Shown here piece after piece: positions 46,041 through 53,776 of a stretch of 54,498 nt of DNA; position 1 is the stretch's first letter; each line of letters opens with the position of its first letter. The notes under the pieces are model-generated. The model had not been told where the DNA came from, searched no databases, and saw nothing but the letters and a program-made list of their open reading frames with translations. Source of the DNA: Planctomycetota bacterium (GTDB lineage Bacteria; Planctomycetota; UBA1135; GCA-002686595); contig VGYZ01000017.1 in assembly GCA_016872795.1 (NCBI GenBank), positions 1 through 54,498 on the forward strand, given 5' to 3'. The translations under genes were made by a program, and so were the position numbers.

Positions 46041-46067
46041 GTCCTCGTTTTCGAGCGATCGAGAGCG

Positions 46068-47570
46068 CTACAGGTCGAGCTTGTCGGCCTGCAGCCCGTC
46101 GACCATGCGCAGCACCGTGCGCGCGACGCGGCGAATCTTGTCGCAGTCGATCTTCTCGGCGTCGTCCGTGGGCTTGTGGTAGTCCTCGTGGATGTCGGAG
46201 AACAGGAACGCGACCGGGATCTTGAGGTTCTTCGAGAAGTTGATGTGGTCCGAGCGGCCCCAGTAGGCGTCGCAGGACTCGAGCACCGGGAAGCCCTCGA
46301 GCGGCGCCACCTTCTCGGCCATGCGCACGAGCCCGTTGTACTCGGCGCGCGCGGAGGTCGGCGTGATCATCAGCTTCTCGGGCGCGTTGCGGCCGATCAT
46401 GTCGATGTTGAGGTTGCACAGCGGCTTGGCGCCGCCCGGCAGCCACGGACTTTGCGTCCACGCCTGCGAGCCCCACAGGCCCTTTTCCTCGCCGGAAACC
46501 CAGATCAGCATCACCGAGCGCCGCAGCGGCGAGCGCGCGACCAGCGCCTCGGCGAGTGCGAGCAGTCCGCTCGTGCCCGAGCCGTTGTCGTCGGCACCGT
46601 TGTAGATCTGGCCGTCGCGCGAGCTCGTGCCGACGTGGTCGTAGTGCGCCGAGATCAGGATCACCTCGTCCTTGAGCTTGGGATCCGCGCCGGGAATCCA
46701 GCCGCACACGTTCTCGGCCATCACGCGTCCGCCATCGCCCAAGTACGCGCGGCGGTGCGTCGCAACGAGCCCGAGGTCGGCGCCCGACTTGGGCAGACCG
46801 GAGTCCTTGTCGGCGAGCTTCGGCAGGGCGCGCGCGGCGGCCGCGCGCGCGATGTACAGCACCGGCAACTGCGGCTTCGGCGCGCCGCTCGCGTCCGTGC
46901 GCGGCCACGACACGTCGCCACGGCGCATCGAGGCGACTTGGCCCTCGAAGCGCTCGGCGTAGGGCTTCTTCGAGTACTTGTCCGAGGGCACGAGCAGGAG
47001 GCCGAGCGCGCCGCGCTCGAGCAGGTCGGACTCGACATCGCCGAACAGCTTGCCTTCGTCGAGCGCGAGCACCCACTTCCCCGCGACATCGAGCCTCGCG
47101 ATCGGGTTCTTCTCGCACTTGCCGCCGAACAGCACCGCGCCTTCGACCTGCAGGTCGCGCGGCGTGCCCGGCGAGAACCAGTAGTCGCCCGCGAACACGA
47201 AGTCCGTTTCCTGCTCGCCCGCGCGCAGGCGCAGCCACGTGTCGGCCTCGCGCAGCCGCGACGAGGAGAGCGGATACTCGAAGAAGTAGCCCGTCGGCGC
47301 GCCCGGCTCGATGCCGAGGCGCTCGAGCCGCGAGCGGATGAAGCGCGCCGCGACGCGCTGGCCGGGGCTGACCGTATCGCGCCCGCCGAGCTCGTCGCTC
47401 GCGAGGAAGAAGATGTCGGCCTTGATCTCCTCGGCGGAGATCGTGTCGAGCGCGACCTCGAGCGTGCCGCGCGGCGCGCTCGCCGCCGCGGGCTCGTTGC
47501 CCGAAGCCGCGAACGAAAGTCCGCACAGCCCCAAGGTCGCAAGGAACGCCGTCACCATTCGTGTACGCAT
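46068..47570 (-). CDS. Secreted M28-family metallopeptidase with PA-like insert
   Basis: 500 residues from ATG 47570. A signal peptide (MVTAFLATLGLCGLSFAAS) precedes the mature protein. The M28 zinc-aminopeptidase site is intact: His309 in S-A-H-Y-D-H, N-G-A-D-D-N-G-S-G, the Glu-Glu dyad at 361-362 in S-G-E-E-K-G-L-W-G-S, N-I-D-M-I-G-R and the final H-K-P-T-D-D. Residues ~100-260 between the signal peptide and the peptidase core resemble a protease-associated (PA) domain. An exported aminopeptidase or carboxypeptidase is expected. ACGT is far commoner in this gene than elsewhere in the window. Confidence 0.93.
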   Translation of the reverse strand: MRTRMVTAFLATLGLCGLSFAASGNEPAAASAPRGTLEVALDTISAEEIKADIFFLASDELGGRDTVSPGQRVAARFIRSRLERLGIEPGAPTGYFFEYPLSSSRLREADTWLRLRAGEQETDFVFAGDYWFSPGTPRDLQVEGAVLFGGKCEKNPIARLDVAGKWVLALDEGKLFGDVESDLLERGALGLLLVPSDKYSKKPYAERFEGQVASMRRGDVSWPRTDASGAPKPQLPVLYIARAAAARALPKLADKDSGLPKSGADLGLVATHRRAYLGDGGRVMAENVCGWIPGADPKLKDEVILISAHYDHVGTSSRDGQIYNGADDNGSGTSGLLALAEALVARSPLRRSVMLIWVSGEEKGLWGSQAWTQSPWLPGGAKPLCNLNIDMIGRNAPEKLMITPTSARAEYNGLVRMAEKVAPLEGFPVLESCDAYWGRSDHINFSKNLKIPVAFLFSDIHEDYHKPTDDAEKIDCDKIRRVARTVLRMVDGLQADKLDL

Positions 47571-47754
47571 GCCGATGTGCGCGCGGTCCGTCTCGGGAAA
47601 TTCCACAGGCCCGCGCGGCGCCCATGCTAGCGGCACGCGCGCGCGGCGCGGCGCCCGCGGCGTTCCTTGCGCGCTTCTTGCGCAGAGCGAGCAGGAGGGC
47701 GGGGGCGCCGCAGGAGCGTACCCCCGCACGAGGACGAGCCCGCCGCCGCGGCGC

Positions 47755-48681
47755 TCAGGTGCTGGTGACGACCCCGCCCGACTTCTGGGCCTCGAGGAAC
47801 GCCGCGCGCGCGCGCGCGAACAGGTCCTCGCGCCGCCCGACCTTGGGATGCGGCATCGAGGAGATGCCCACCGCGATCGCGAGCGGATCGCCGACCAAGT
47901 CGCACAGACCCTGCGTGCGCGCCGCCTCCTGCACGCGCCGCGCCATGATCTGCGCGCCGTCGGGGCCGGTCGAAGGCAGGAAGAACAGGAAGCTCGACAC
48001 ATCGAAGCGGCCGAGAATGTCCGTGTCGCGCGAGGCGGACAGGAAGATCCCCGCGAGCTGGTGCAGCACCTTCTTCGAGCACTCGCCCTCGAAGCCGAGC
48101 ATCACGCACGACAGCGGCGCGCCGAAGCGCTGCGCGCGCTTGAACTCCTCGTCGAGCTTGTAGTTGAGGAAGGCGTAGTTGAAGAGCTGCGTCTCGGGGT
48201 CGACCAGCGCGGCGACCACGCCCTGATCGGTGGCGCCCGAGAGGTCGCGCAGCAAGGCGTCCGGGAAGTTGACGGTCTGCTCCGTGCCGCGCGCGGCCTG
48301 CGGCAGCGCGGGGCGCTCGCAATCGCTGGCGGCGAGGAGCTTGCGCAGGTCGGCCGCGGAGACCGGACGCGCCAGCACGCCGGTCGCGCCACAGAAGTGC
48401 GCGATGCCCTCGGCCACGCGGTTGTCCTTCTCGACCACCACATATGTGCGGCAGCGCGTCTTGCCGACGAGCTGGCGACAGACCTCGTACACATTGGCCT
48501 TCGCGAGTCGACCATCGAGCAACAGCACATCGCCGGCGACCGGCGGCTTGGCGAGCAGGTCGCCGTGCTGCTTGACCCAGGCGAACTCGAAGCCCGCGAG
48601 CCCGCTCGCCGCCGCCTTGATCGACGCCGAGAGGGATTCGTCTGTGGAAACCAGCCGCACCGTACGCAGTCCGTCGCCCAT
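47755..48681 (-). CDS. Receiver-like domain joined to a degenerate GGDEF-type domain
   Basis: 308 residues from ATG 48681, supported by AAGGAG 5 bp upstream. Residues ~5-125 resemble a CheY-like fold: D-V-L-L-L-D-G-R near 55 holds the phospho-acceptor position, and a G-V-L-A-R-P-V loop replaces the usual K-P. Residues ~150-300 follow a diguanylate-cyclase outline (L-V-D-P-E-T-Q-L-F-N-Y-A-F-L, F-K-R-A-Q-R-F-G-A-P-L-S). The GGDEF signature is replaced by D-V-S-S-F, so cyclase activity is unlikely and a c-di-GMP sensor or dimerisation role is more plausible. Not obviously in an operon. Confidence 0.75.
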   Translation of the reverse strand: MGDGLRTVRLVSTDESLSASIKAAASGLAGFEFAWVKQHGDLLAKPPVAGDVLLLDGRLAKANVYEVCRQLVGKTRCRTYVVVEKDNRVAEGIAHFCGATGVLARPVSAADLRKLLAASDCERPALPQAARGTEQTVNFPDALLRDLSGATDQGVVAALVDPETQLFNYAFLNYKLDEEFKRAQRFGAPLSCVMLGFEGECSKKVLHQLAGIFLSASRDTDILGRFDVSSFLFFLPSTGPDGAQIMARRVQEAARTQGLCDLVGDPLAIAVGISSMPHPKVGRREDLFARARAAFLEAQKSGGVVTST

Positions 48682-48777
48682 GGGAACTCCTTCGCGCGCA
48701 ACCTTAGCGAGCACGGCACTCGACTTGAAGCGCCGCCCCGCCAGCGGACGCTCTCGTGGTCGGAAACACCCGGAAAA

Positions 48778-49524
48778 TCATTCCGCCAGCCACTCGGAGG
48801 GCATGTCGTAGTTGGCGTAGACATTCTGCACGTCGTCGTTGTCCTCGAGCGTCTCGATCAGCTTGAGGAGCTTGCGCGCGTCCTCGCGGTCCGCGACCGG
48901 AATGCGATTGTGCGGCACATAGGCAAGCTCCGCCGAGATCAGCTTGACGCCCCCGAGCTTGTCGACGGCGGCCTTGAGAGAAGGGAAGGCCGTGGCGGCG
49001 CCGTAGAGCACCACCGTCTCGCCGTCGACCTCGATGTCGTCGGCCCCGAGCTCGAGCGCCACTTCCGTCCAGTGATCCTCGCCCTTGCCGCCCGACTCCA
49101 GCGCGAGCACGGAGCGCAGCGTGAACATGAACGCCACCGAGCCCGGCGCGCCCAAGTTGCCGCCGACCTTGTCGAAGATGTGCTTCACATCGGGCGAGGT
49201 GCGGTGACGGTTGTCCGTCAGGCACGCGACCATCAGCGCCACGCCGCCGGGCGCGTAGCCTTCGTAGACCACCTCTTCGAACGCGTCCGAGTCCTTGGAG
49301 CCGGAGCCGCGCGCGATGGCGCGCTCGATGGTGTCCTTGGGAACATTGGCGGCCTTGGCCTTGTCGACCGCATAGCGCAGCTTGAGGTTGGCGTCGGGAT
49401 CGCCCCCGCCCTGACGCGCGGCGGAGATGATCGCGCGCGCGAGCTTCGAGAAGACCTTGCCACGCTTGGTGTCGACCGCTCCCTTGCGGCGCGCGATGTT
49501 CGCGGAGTGACTGTGTCCTGCCAT
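48778..49524 (-). CDS. YebC/PmpR-family transcriptional/translational regulator
   Basis: 248 residues, the normal length. The start MAGHSHSANIARRKGAVDTKRGK-type sequence (positions 1-23) is the family hallmark: W/H-S-x-x-x-x-I, R-R-K-G, D-x-K-R-G-K. Later signatures include the Y-E-G-Y-A-P-G-G-V-A block and the final I-x-x-L-E-D-N-D-D-V-Q-N-V-Y-x-N. The family binds DNA in some bacteria, and recent work on related proteins points to a translation factor that helps ribosomes through proline runs. Three-domain alpha/beta fold. No operon partners in view. Confidence 0.96.
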   Translation of the reverse strand: MAGHSHSANIARRKGAVDTKRGKVFSKLARAIISAARQGGGDPDANLKLRYAVDKAKAANVPKDTIERAIARGSGSKDSDAFEEVVYEGYAPGGVALMVACLTDNRHRTSPDVKHIFDKVGGNLGAPGSVAFMFTLRSVLALESGGKGEDHWTEVALELGADDIEVDGETVVLYGAATAFPSLKAAVDKLGGVKLISAELAYVPHNRIPVADREDARKLLKLIETLEDNDDVQNVYANYDMPSEWLAE

Positions 49525-49655
49525 GGTCGAGCACCTGACGACGGGGGGCGCGGAGGAGCGCTCCGGAAAGGACGCCGCGCGACGCTGTGGGCGCCGCGCG
49601 GGTCGTGAACAACAACTGCGTGCGCGGAGGAGTCCCCGCCGCGCTCGCGAGCGCG

Positions 49656-50048
49656 CTAGCGCTTGGAGAACTGGAAGCCGCGACGAGCGCCGCGACGACC
49701 GTACTTCTTGCGCTCCTTCATGCGCGAGTCACGCGTCAGGTGACCGCCGCCGCGCAGGCCGGAGTCGAGCGAGGGGTTGACGGTCTTGAGCGCGCGGGCG
49801 AGGCCGAGGCGCACCGCGTCGGCCTGACCGATCAGGCCGCCGCCATCGACGGTTGCGAACACATCGTACTGCACGCCTTCGAGCAGCTTGAGCGGCGAGG
49901 TCGCGCGGTTGCGGTGCTCGAGCACGGGGAAGAAGTTGTCGAGCGCTCGGCCGTTGATGAAGAACGCGCCGGCGCCGGGCTGGATGCGCACGCGGGCGGT
50001 CGAGGTCTTGCGGCGGCCGAGGCCCCAGGTGAGGTTGGTCTTGGTCAT
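49656..50048 (-). CDS. rpsI: 30S ribosomal protein S9
   Basis: 130 residues, the usual length. Conserved blocks include G-R-R-K-T-S-T-A-R-V-R, G-G-G-L-I-G-Q-A-D-A-V-R-L-G-L-A-R-A-L, L-T-R-D-S-R-M-K-E-R-K-K-Y-G, and the C-terminal R-R-G-F-Q-F-S-K-R tail that reaches the P-site tRNA. It follows rplM with a 23-bp gap in the standard rplM-rpsI operon. Confidence 0.98.
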   Translation of the reverse strand: MTKTNLTWGLGRRKTSTARVRIQPGAGAFFINGRALDNFFPVLEHRNRATSPLKLLEGVQYDVFATVDGGGLIGQADAVRLGLARALKTVNPSLDSGLRGGGHLTRDSRMKERKKYGRRGARRGFQFSKR

Positions 50049-50071
50049 GTGGCGTGTCTCGCCTTGCTTGC

Positions 50072-50515
50072 CTACTTGGAGGCCTTCGCAGGGGTGATCT
50101 TCTGGGGATTCTGGGCCGTGTGCGGGTGCTCGGCGCCCGGATAGACCGTGAGACGGCGCAGCATGTCGTGGCCGAGACGGGTCTTGGGCAGCATGCGGCG
50201 CACGGCGAACGACACGATGTCCTCGGGGCGCTGCACGCGCATGTCCGAGATGTTCACGCGCTTGAGGCCACCGGCGTACTTCGTGTAGTGCTGGTATTCC
50301 TTGGTGTCGTTCTTCCGGCCCGTCAGCTTGGCCTGTGCCGCATTGATCACGACCACATGCGCGCCCGTCAACTGGTCGGGCGTGTAGGTGGGACGATCCT
50401 TGCCCATCAGGTGCATGGCGATCTGCGTGGCCATGCGGCCGAGGTTCTGCTCGGCGGCGTCGTACAGGATCCAACGCTCTTGAGCGTCGGCGGAACGGAC
50501 ATGGGTCGACTTCAT
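50072..50515 (-). CDS. rplM: 50S ribosomal protein L13
   Basis: 147 residues, typical length. Conserved: W-I-L-Y-D-A-A-E-Q-N-L-G-R-M-A-T, Y-T-P-D, H-V-V-V-I-N-A, K-L-T-G-R-K, M-L-P-K-T-R-L-G and V-Y-P-G-A-E-H-P-H. First gene of the rplM-rpsI operon, with a likely promoter about 55 bp upstream. Confidence 0.98.
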   Translation of the reverse strand: MKSTHVRSADAQERWILYDAAEQNLGRMATQIAMHLMGKDRPTYTPDQLTGAHVVVINAAQAKLTGRKNDTKEYQHYTKYAGGLKRVNISDMRVQRPEDIVSFAVRRMLPKTRLGHDMLRRLTVYPGAEHPHTAQNPQKITPAKASK

Positions 50516-50569
50516 CGGAGGGCTCGGTCGCTCGCGAAGCGGGAGTTGGAGGCTTCAGAGCGGCCGAAG

Positions 50570-50598
50570 AGAGTAGCGAGCGCGTTCTCCCGCATCAA
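50570..50598 (-). promoter_or_regulatory. Probable promoter of the rplM-rpsI operon
   Basis: On the minus strand TTGATG (50593-50598) and TACTCT (50570-50575) are spaced by exactly 17 bp, about 55 bp before the rplM start. The -35 overlaps the stop codon of the preceding gene. The match to consensus is moderate, but the spacing and position are right for a strong ribosomal operon. Confidence 0.45.
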
Positions 50599-51638
50599 CG
50601 GGGTAGTCCAGAGTCCGCCTCGGCGGGCCCGATCCAGCGCAGCCAGACCGGCCTGGCGGCGCTCGCGCCGGCGGAGAAGGTCCCCGGAGCCAGTCGGGCG
50701 ATCACCACCGCAGTGCCCTGGGGCAGGGCGGGGTTGAAGCCCCCCGGCGGATCCCCCGCCCGGCCCTCGGGCAGGGGCTCACCGGCCTCCCAAGGCCCGT
50801 GGACGCTCCAGCGGCCATGCTCCGAGCGCACCCAGACTTCCTCGAGCGCCCCCCAGCCGTTGGCCGCGGCGGAGATCCGGCGGTGCCCGGCGTCGACCGG
50901 ACTCGCACGCCGCAAGAGCGCACCGCGGGCCTCGAGGGTGAGCTCCCCCACTCCGCTCGGCGACAGACGGCCGTGCGCGCGCACCGCGGCGGAGCGCGGC
51001 TCGACTTCGAGCTGCAGCGGCGCCGTCGCGGGTACGCGCAACGACTCGAAGCCGCTGTCCCAAGCGACCCACGCTCCGTCGCCCGCGCCCTCGAGCACGC
51101 GCAGCTCGCGCGGCGCGATGTCCCTGCGAGCGAGCCACGCGACGAGCACGGCTCCGGTCGCGAGTCCGCTCGCGAGCGCGAGCGCGGGACGCCTGCGCAA
51201 AGCGAGCACGAGCACGAAGAGCGCCGCAGAGAAGAGCAGTGCCGCAGGCTCTGGCTCCCGCCCCGCGACGCCGTCGAAGAGCGCCACGCTCGGCCGCGTG
51301 CGCAGGCCGATGGGCAGCGCCAGCCACGCTTGGGCGAACTCCGCCTCGCCTTCGCGCGTCCAGCCGGTCCACATTGCCGAACCCTCGCTCTGCGGTAGCT
51401 CGCGCAGCGCCGGATCGCCGCACTCCGCGCTCGCGAAGAGCGGCACGCTCACCCTGCGCAGCTCGCCGGGCGCCAGGTCGAGCTCGAGGCGCGTGCTCGT
51501 TTCGCCGCTGCCCGCCGTCGGTCCAAGGACCGCGATTTCGAGCGCGGCGAGCGGCCCGCGCAGCTCGACCTCCGCCTGACGAAAGCGCCCGCTTCCCTGC
51601 GACAACACTCCGACGACGAGTGCGAACGCGAGCTTCAT
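50595..51638 (-). CDS. Exported membrane protein of unknown function
   Basis: 347 residues from ATG 51638, overlapping the upstream gene by 4 bp (ATGA). A weak hydrophobic start (LAFALVVGVLSQG) suggests a signal peptide. One membrane region at ~130-165 comprises two close segments (AALLFSAALFVLVLALRRR, ALASGLATGAVLVAWLA). The soluble parts are rich in beta-strands, with a C-terminal domain containing G-T-A-V-V-I-A-R-L and W-L-R-W-I-G. I do not recognise the family. It pairs with the polytopic gene upstream. Confidence 0.6.
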   Translation of the reverse strand: MKLAFALVVGVLSQGSGRFRQAEVELRGPLAALEIAVLGPTAGSGETSTRLELDLAPGELRRVSVPLFASAECGDPALRELPQSEGSAMWTGWTREGEAEFAQAWLALPIGLRTRPSVALFDGVAGREPEPAALLFSAALFVLVLALRRRPALALASGLATGAVLVAWLARRDIAPRELRVLEGAGDGAWVAWDSGFESLRVPATAPLQLEVEPRSAAVRAHGRLSPSGVGELTLEARGALLRRASPVDAGHRRISAAANGWGALEEVWVRSEHGRWSVHGPWEAGEPLPEGRAGDPPGGFNPALPQGTAVVIARLAPGTFSAGASAARPVWLRWIGPAEADSGLPR

Positions 51639-52216
51639 GCGCGCTCTCTCTCCTCACGCGCCGCGAGCACGGCGGCACCGAGCACGGCCGCGGCTCCAAG
51701 CGGAGCGAGCGCGAGCGGTTGCGAAACTCGCAGCGTCACGCTCCACGCGCTCGCGAGCGGACTCGCGCAGAGCGCGCGAGCGAGCGTGTCGTGTTCGAGG
51801 CCGCACACCGTGAGCGCCGCGCCGAGCAGCGCCGGCAGCAGCACGAACAACGCACGGCTCGCGAGCACCGCGCGCCCTTCGCGCTCGCCGCGGGGCGCGG
51901 CCGCCGCGAGCAGCGCGAGCGAAAGCGCACCGATCGCCGCGAGCGCGAGCAGCCCACGCCACGCTGCTCCGGCCTGCGCGTCGAGTCCCATTCCCAGCGC
52001 GAGCGAGGGCGCAGCGAGCGCGAGTGTCCCCAACCCGTGCTGCGAGCGCGACGACGCACCGCGCGCGTGCGGCACGAGCGCGAACGCGAGGTGCACGGTG
52101 AACGCCCAGCCGAGCAGCGAGAGACTCGCGAGGCTCGCGCGCGCGTCCGCTCGGTACGCGGCGAGCGCGGGCAACACGGCGAGCGCATGGGCGAGGATCG
52201 GTCGAGCGAGCTTCAC
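51635..52216 (-). CDS. Polytopic membrane protein of unknown function
   Basis: 193 residues from GTG 52216. It is Ala/Leu-rich with about six predicted membrane segments across the whole chain (ILAHALAVLPALAA, FTVHLAFALVP, LLALAAIGALSLALLAAA, FVLLPALLGAALT, ALAPLGAAAVLGAAVLAA). No conserved motif is recognised. It is coupled to the gene downstream by ATGA, suggesting a two-protein membrane complex. Start choice is uncertain because the frame stays open further upstream. Confidence 0.55.
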   Translation of the reverse strand: MKLARPILAHALAVLPALAAYRADARASLASLSLLGWAFTVHLAFALVPHARGASSRSQHGLGTLALAAPSLALGMGLDAQAGAAWRGLLALAAIGALSLALLAAAAPRGEREGRAVLASRALFVLLPALLGAALTVCGLEHDTLARALCASPLASAWSVTLRVSQPLALAPLGAAAVLGAAVLAAREERERA

Positions 52217-52332
52217 GGCAGGGCGCGATCGCAACCTGCGGCGGCGATCCGCGCAAGCACCGACTCGCAGAAGTCCTGCGCGGCCCCCCGTAGGGCTCCC
52301 GCGCCGCGCTCCAGCTCTTCCCGCGCCGCGCG

Positions 52333-53277
52333 CTACTTCCTCTTCACCGACTTCGGCAGGCCGCCGCGCGGCAGGACTTCGGGCATGTCCCAGCGCACAT
52401 CGACCATCTCCCAGTCGATCGGCGGATCGCCGCTCTCCGCGAGGCGCAGCGCGCGAGCGAGCGAAACGCACTTGTGCTGGACGGGCAGCTCGCCCGGTGA
52501 GTCGAGGTTCGGACTGCGGCCAAACAGGATGCGCCGCGCGCCTTCGAGCAGCAGCACGGTACCCGGCTCCTCGACGCCGGTGGCGCGCGCGCTGCGCGCG
52601 TCGATCACGACCCGTCCGAGGCGAATCCAATCGTCCGCCGCGAGCTCGCGAGCGAGCGCCGTCGCCACGGCGAGACCGTCGCGCGCCGCAGCGGAGTCGA
52701 GCACATTGCCCTCCCACGCCGCGTCGCGCGCGTCGCCCTCGAGCACCACGAGCGGCAGGAACTTCCCCTCGCGGCCCGGCGGCGTGCTCCACGCGCCCGG
52801 CAGCACGATGCCCTCGAGCGACACCGCCAAGAACACCTCGCCCGAGCGCACACAGGCCACCGGCTGGCGCAGTTCGACATCCACGCGCAGGCCATCGGGC
52901 CACAGCACGCGCGACTCGCCGACCGCGGCGACGATCGGGAGTGCGAGCAGCGCATCTTCGACCTGCCGCACATCACCGGGGCGCTCGGGATGCAGCGGCG
53001 GGAGCTGCGCGAGCGTGCGGGAGACGAGCGCTTCCCAGCGCGGGTCGTTCCAGCCCGGCCCAAAGTCGACGCGCGCCGCGGAGGGATCGACCGATGTGAA
53101 GCTCGCGGCCTCGGCGTCGCGCACGAGCACGCGGAAGAACCACAGGATCGCGAGCACCGACAGCACGAGCCCGAGCGCACCGAGCCGCGCAGACGCGAGC
53201 GCCTCCTTCGAGGAGCGCGCCTCTTGGGCGGTCGGCGCGGACAGCGTTGCGGCAGACGCCTCGACCTTGGCTTCCAC
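52333..53277 (-). CDS. FtsQ/DivIB-like single-pass membrane protein
   Basis: 314 residues from GTG 53277. The N-terminus is polar, followed by one membrane segment (ALGLVLSVLAILWFFRVLV). The extracytoplasmic part begins with a POTRA-like unit: L-A-L-P-I-V-A-A-V-G-E-S-R-V-L-W-P-D-G-L-R-V-D-V-E-L-R-Q-P-V-A-C closely follows the FtsQ pattern of wP-x-x-L-x-V-x-V-x-E-R-x-P-V-A. A strand-rich segment follows (V-F-L-A-V-S-L-E-G-I-V-L-P). FtsQ joins the divisome with FtsB and FtsL. It is not in a dcw cluster; the neighbours are unknown membrane genes. If real, it is a divisome part outside the usual locus. Confidence 0.55.
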   Translation of the reverse strand: MEAKVEASAATLSAPTAQEARSSKEALASARLGALGLVLSVLAILWFFRVLVRDAEAASFTSVDPSAARVDFGPGWNDPRWEALVSRTLAQLPPLHPERPGDVRQVEDALLALPIVAAVGESRVLWPDGLRVDVELRQPVACVRSGEVFLAVSLEGIVLPGAWSTPPGREGKFLPLVVLEGDARDAAWEGNVLDSAAARDGLAVATALARELAADDWIRLGRVVIDARSARATGVEEPGTVLLLEGARRILFGRSPNLDSPGELPVQHKCVSLARALRLAESGDPPIDWEMVDVRWDMPEVLPRGGLPKSVKRK

Positions 53278-53350
53278 GGGCGTGCGACCTAGGCGCGGGT
53301 GGGGAGCCGCCCGCGACGCGCGCGAGCTGCTCGCCGTCCGCGCGCGATGC

Positions 53351-53602
53351 TCAATTGCGCGAAACGGCGACCGGTGCGTGCTCGACGCCGCTCGTCGCCG
53401 GTCCGGCACCCTTGCGCGACAGCTCCTCGATGAACACATCGATCACCGTCTGGATCTCGAGCGCTTCATCGCGCGAGAGCGTGATCGCCTTGGCGGAGGA
53501 CTGCGCGTGCAGCTCGTGGCTCAGCAGGCGCGAGACGATCTTGAGACCGGCGAGCGAGCGCTGGACCTGAGCGAGGTTCTTGGCGGGGTTGGTCGATTCC
53601 AT
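53351..53602 (-). CDS. Small helical protein of unknown function
   Basis: 83 residues from ATG 53602. Two amphipathic helices (NLAQVQRSLAGLKIVSRLL and RDEALEIQTVIDVFIEEL) are followed by a Gly/Pro-rich tail. No transmembrane segment or motif is visible. It sits 73 bp before the FtsQ-like gene in the same direction and may be cotranscribed with it. Coding is supported by helix periodicity and the absence of a better frame, not by homology. Confidence 0.5.
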   Translation of the reverse strand: MESTNPAKNLAQVQRSLAGLKIVSRLLSHELHAQSSAKAITLSRDEALEIQTVIDVFIEELSRKGAGPATSGVEHAPVAVSRN

Positions 53603-53697
53603 GTCGAGTGGCTCCGGTGGCGAGAAACGGGCTGGGCGGCGGGAGAAGGAAGCGCGCGGCGCACGCGCGGCTGGTTCGCGAGGTCGAAATGCGGAGC

Positions 53698-53727
53698 TTG
53701 GTATCCGCGTCGACGAAGCGTTAGATA
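53698..53727 (+). promoter_or_regulatory. Weak candidate promoter of the Ski2-like helicase gene
   Basis: TTGGTA (53698-53703) and TAGATA (53722-53727) are 18 bp apart, 26-50 bp before the possible start codons. The match to sigma-70 is only moderate, and no ribosome binding site is seen before ATG 53753 or ATG 53777. Confidence 0.3.
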
Positions 53728-53776
53728 CCCCGACGAGCGCGCCGCCTCAAGCATGCGCACGCGAATCCTGCGCACG

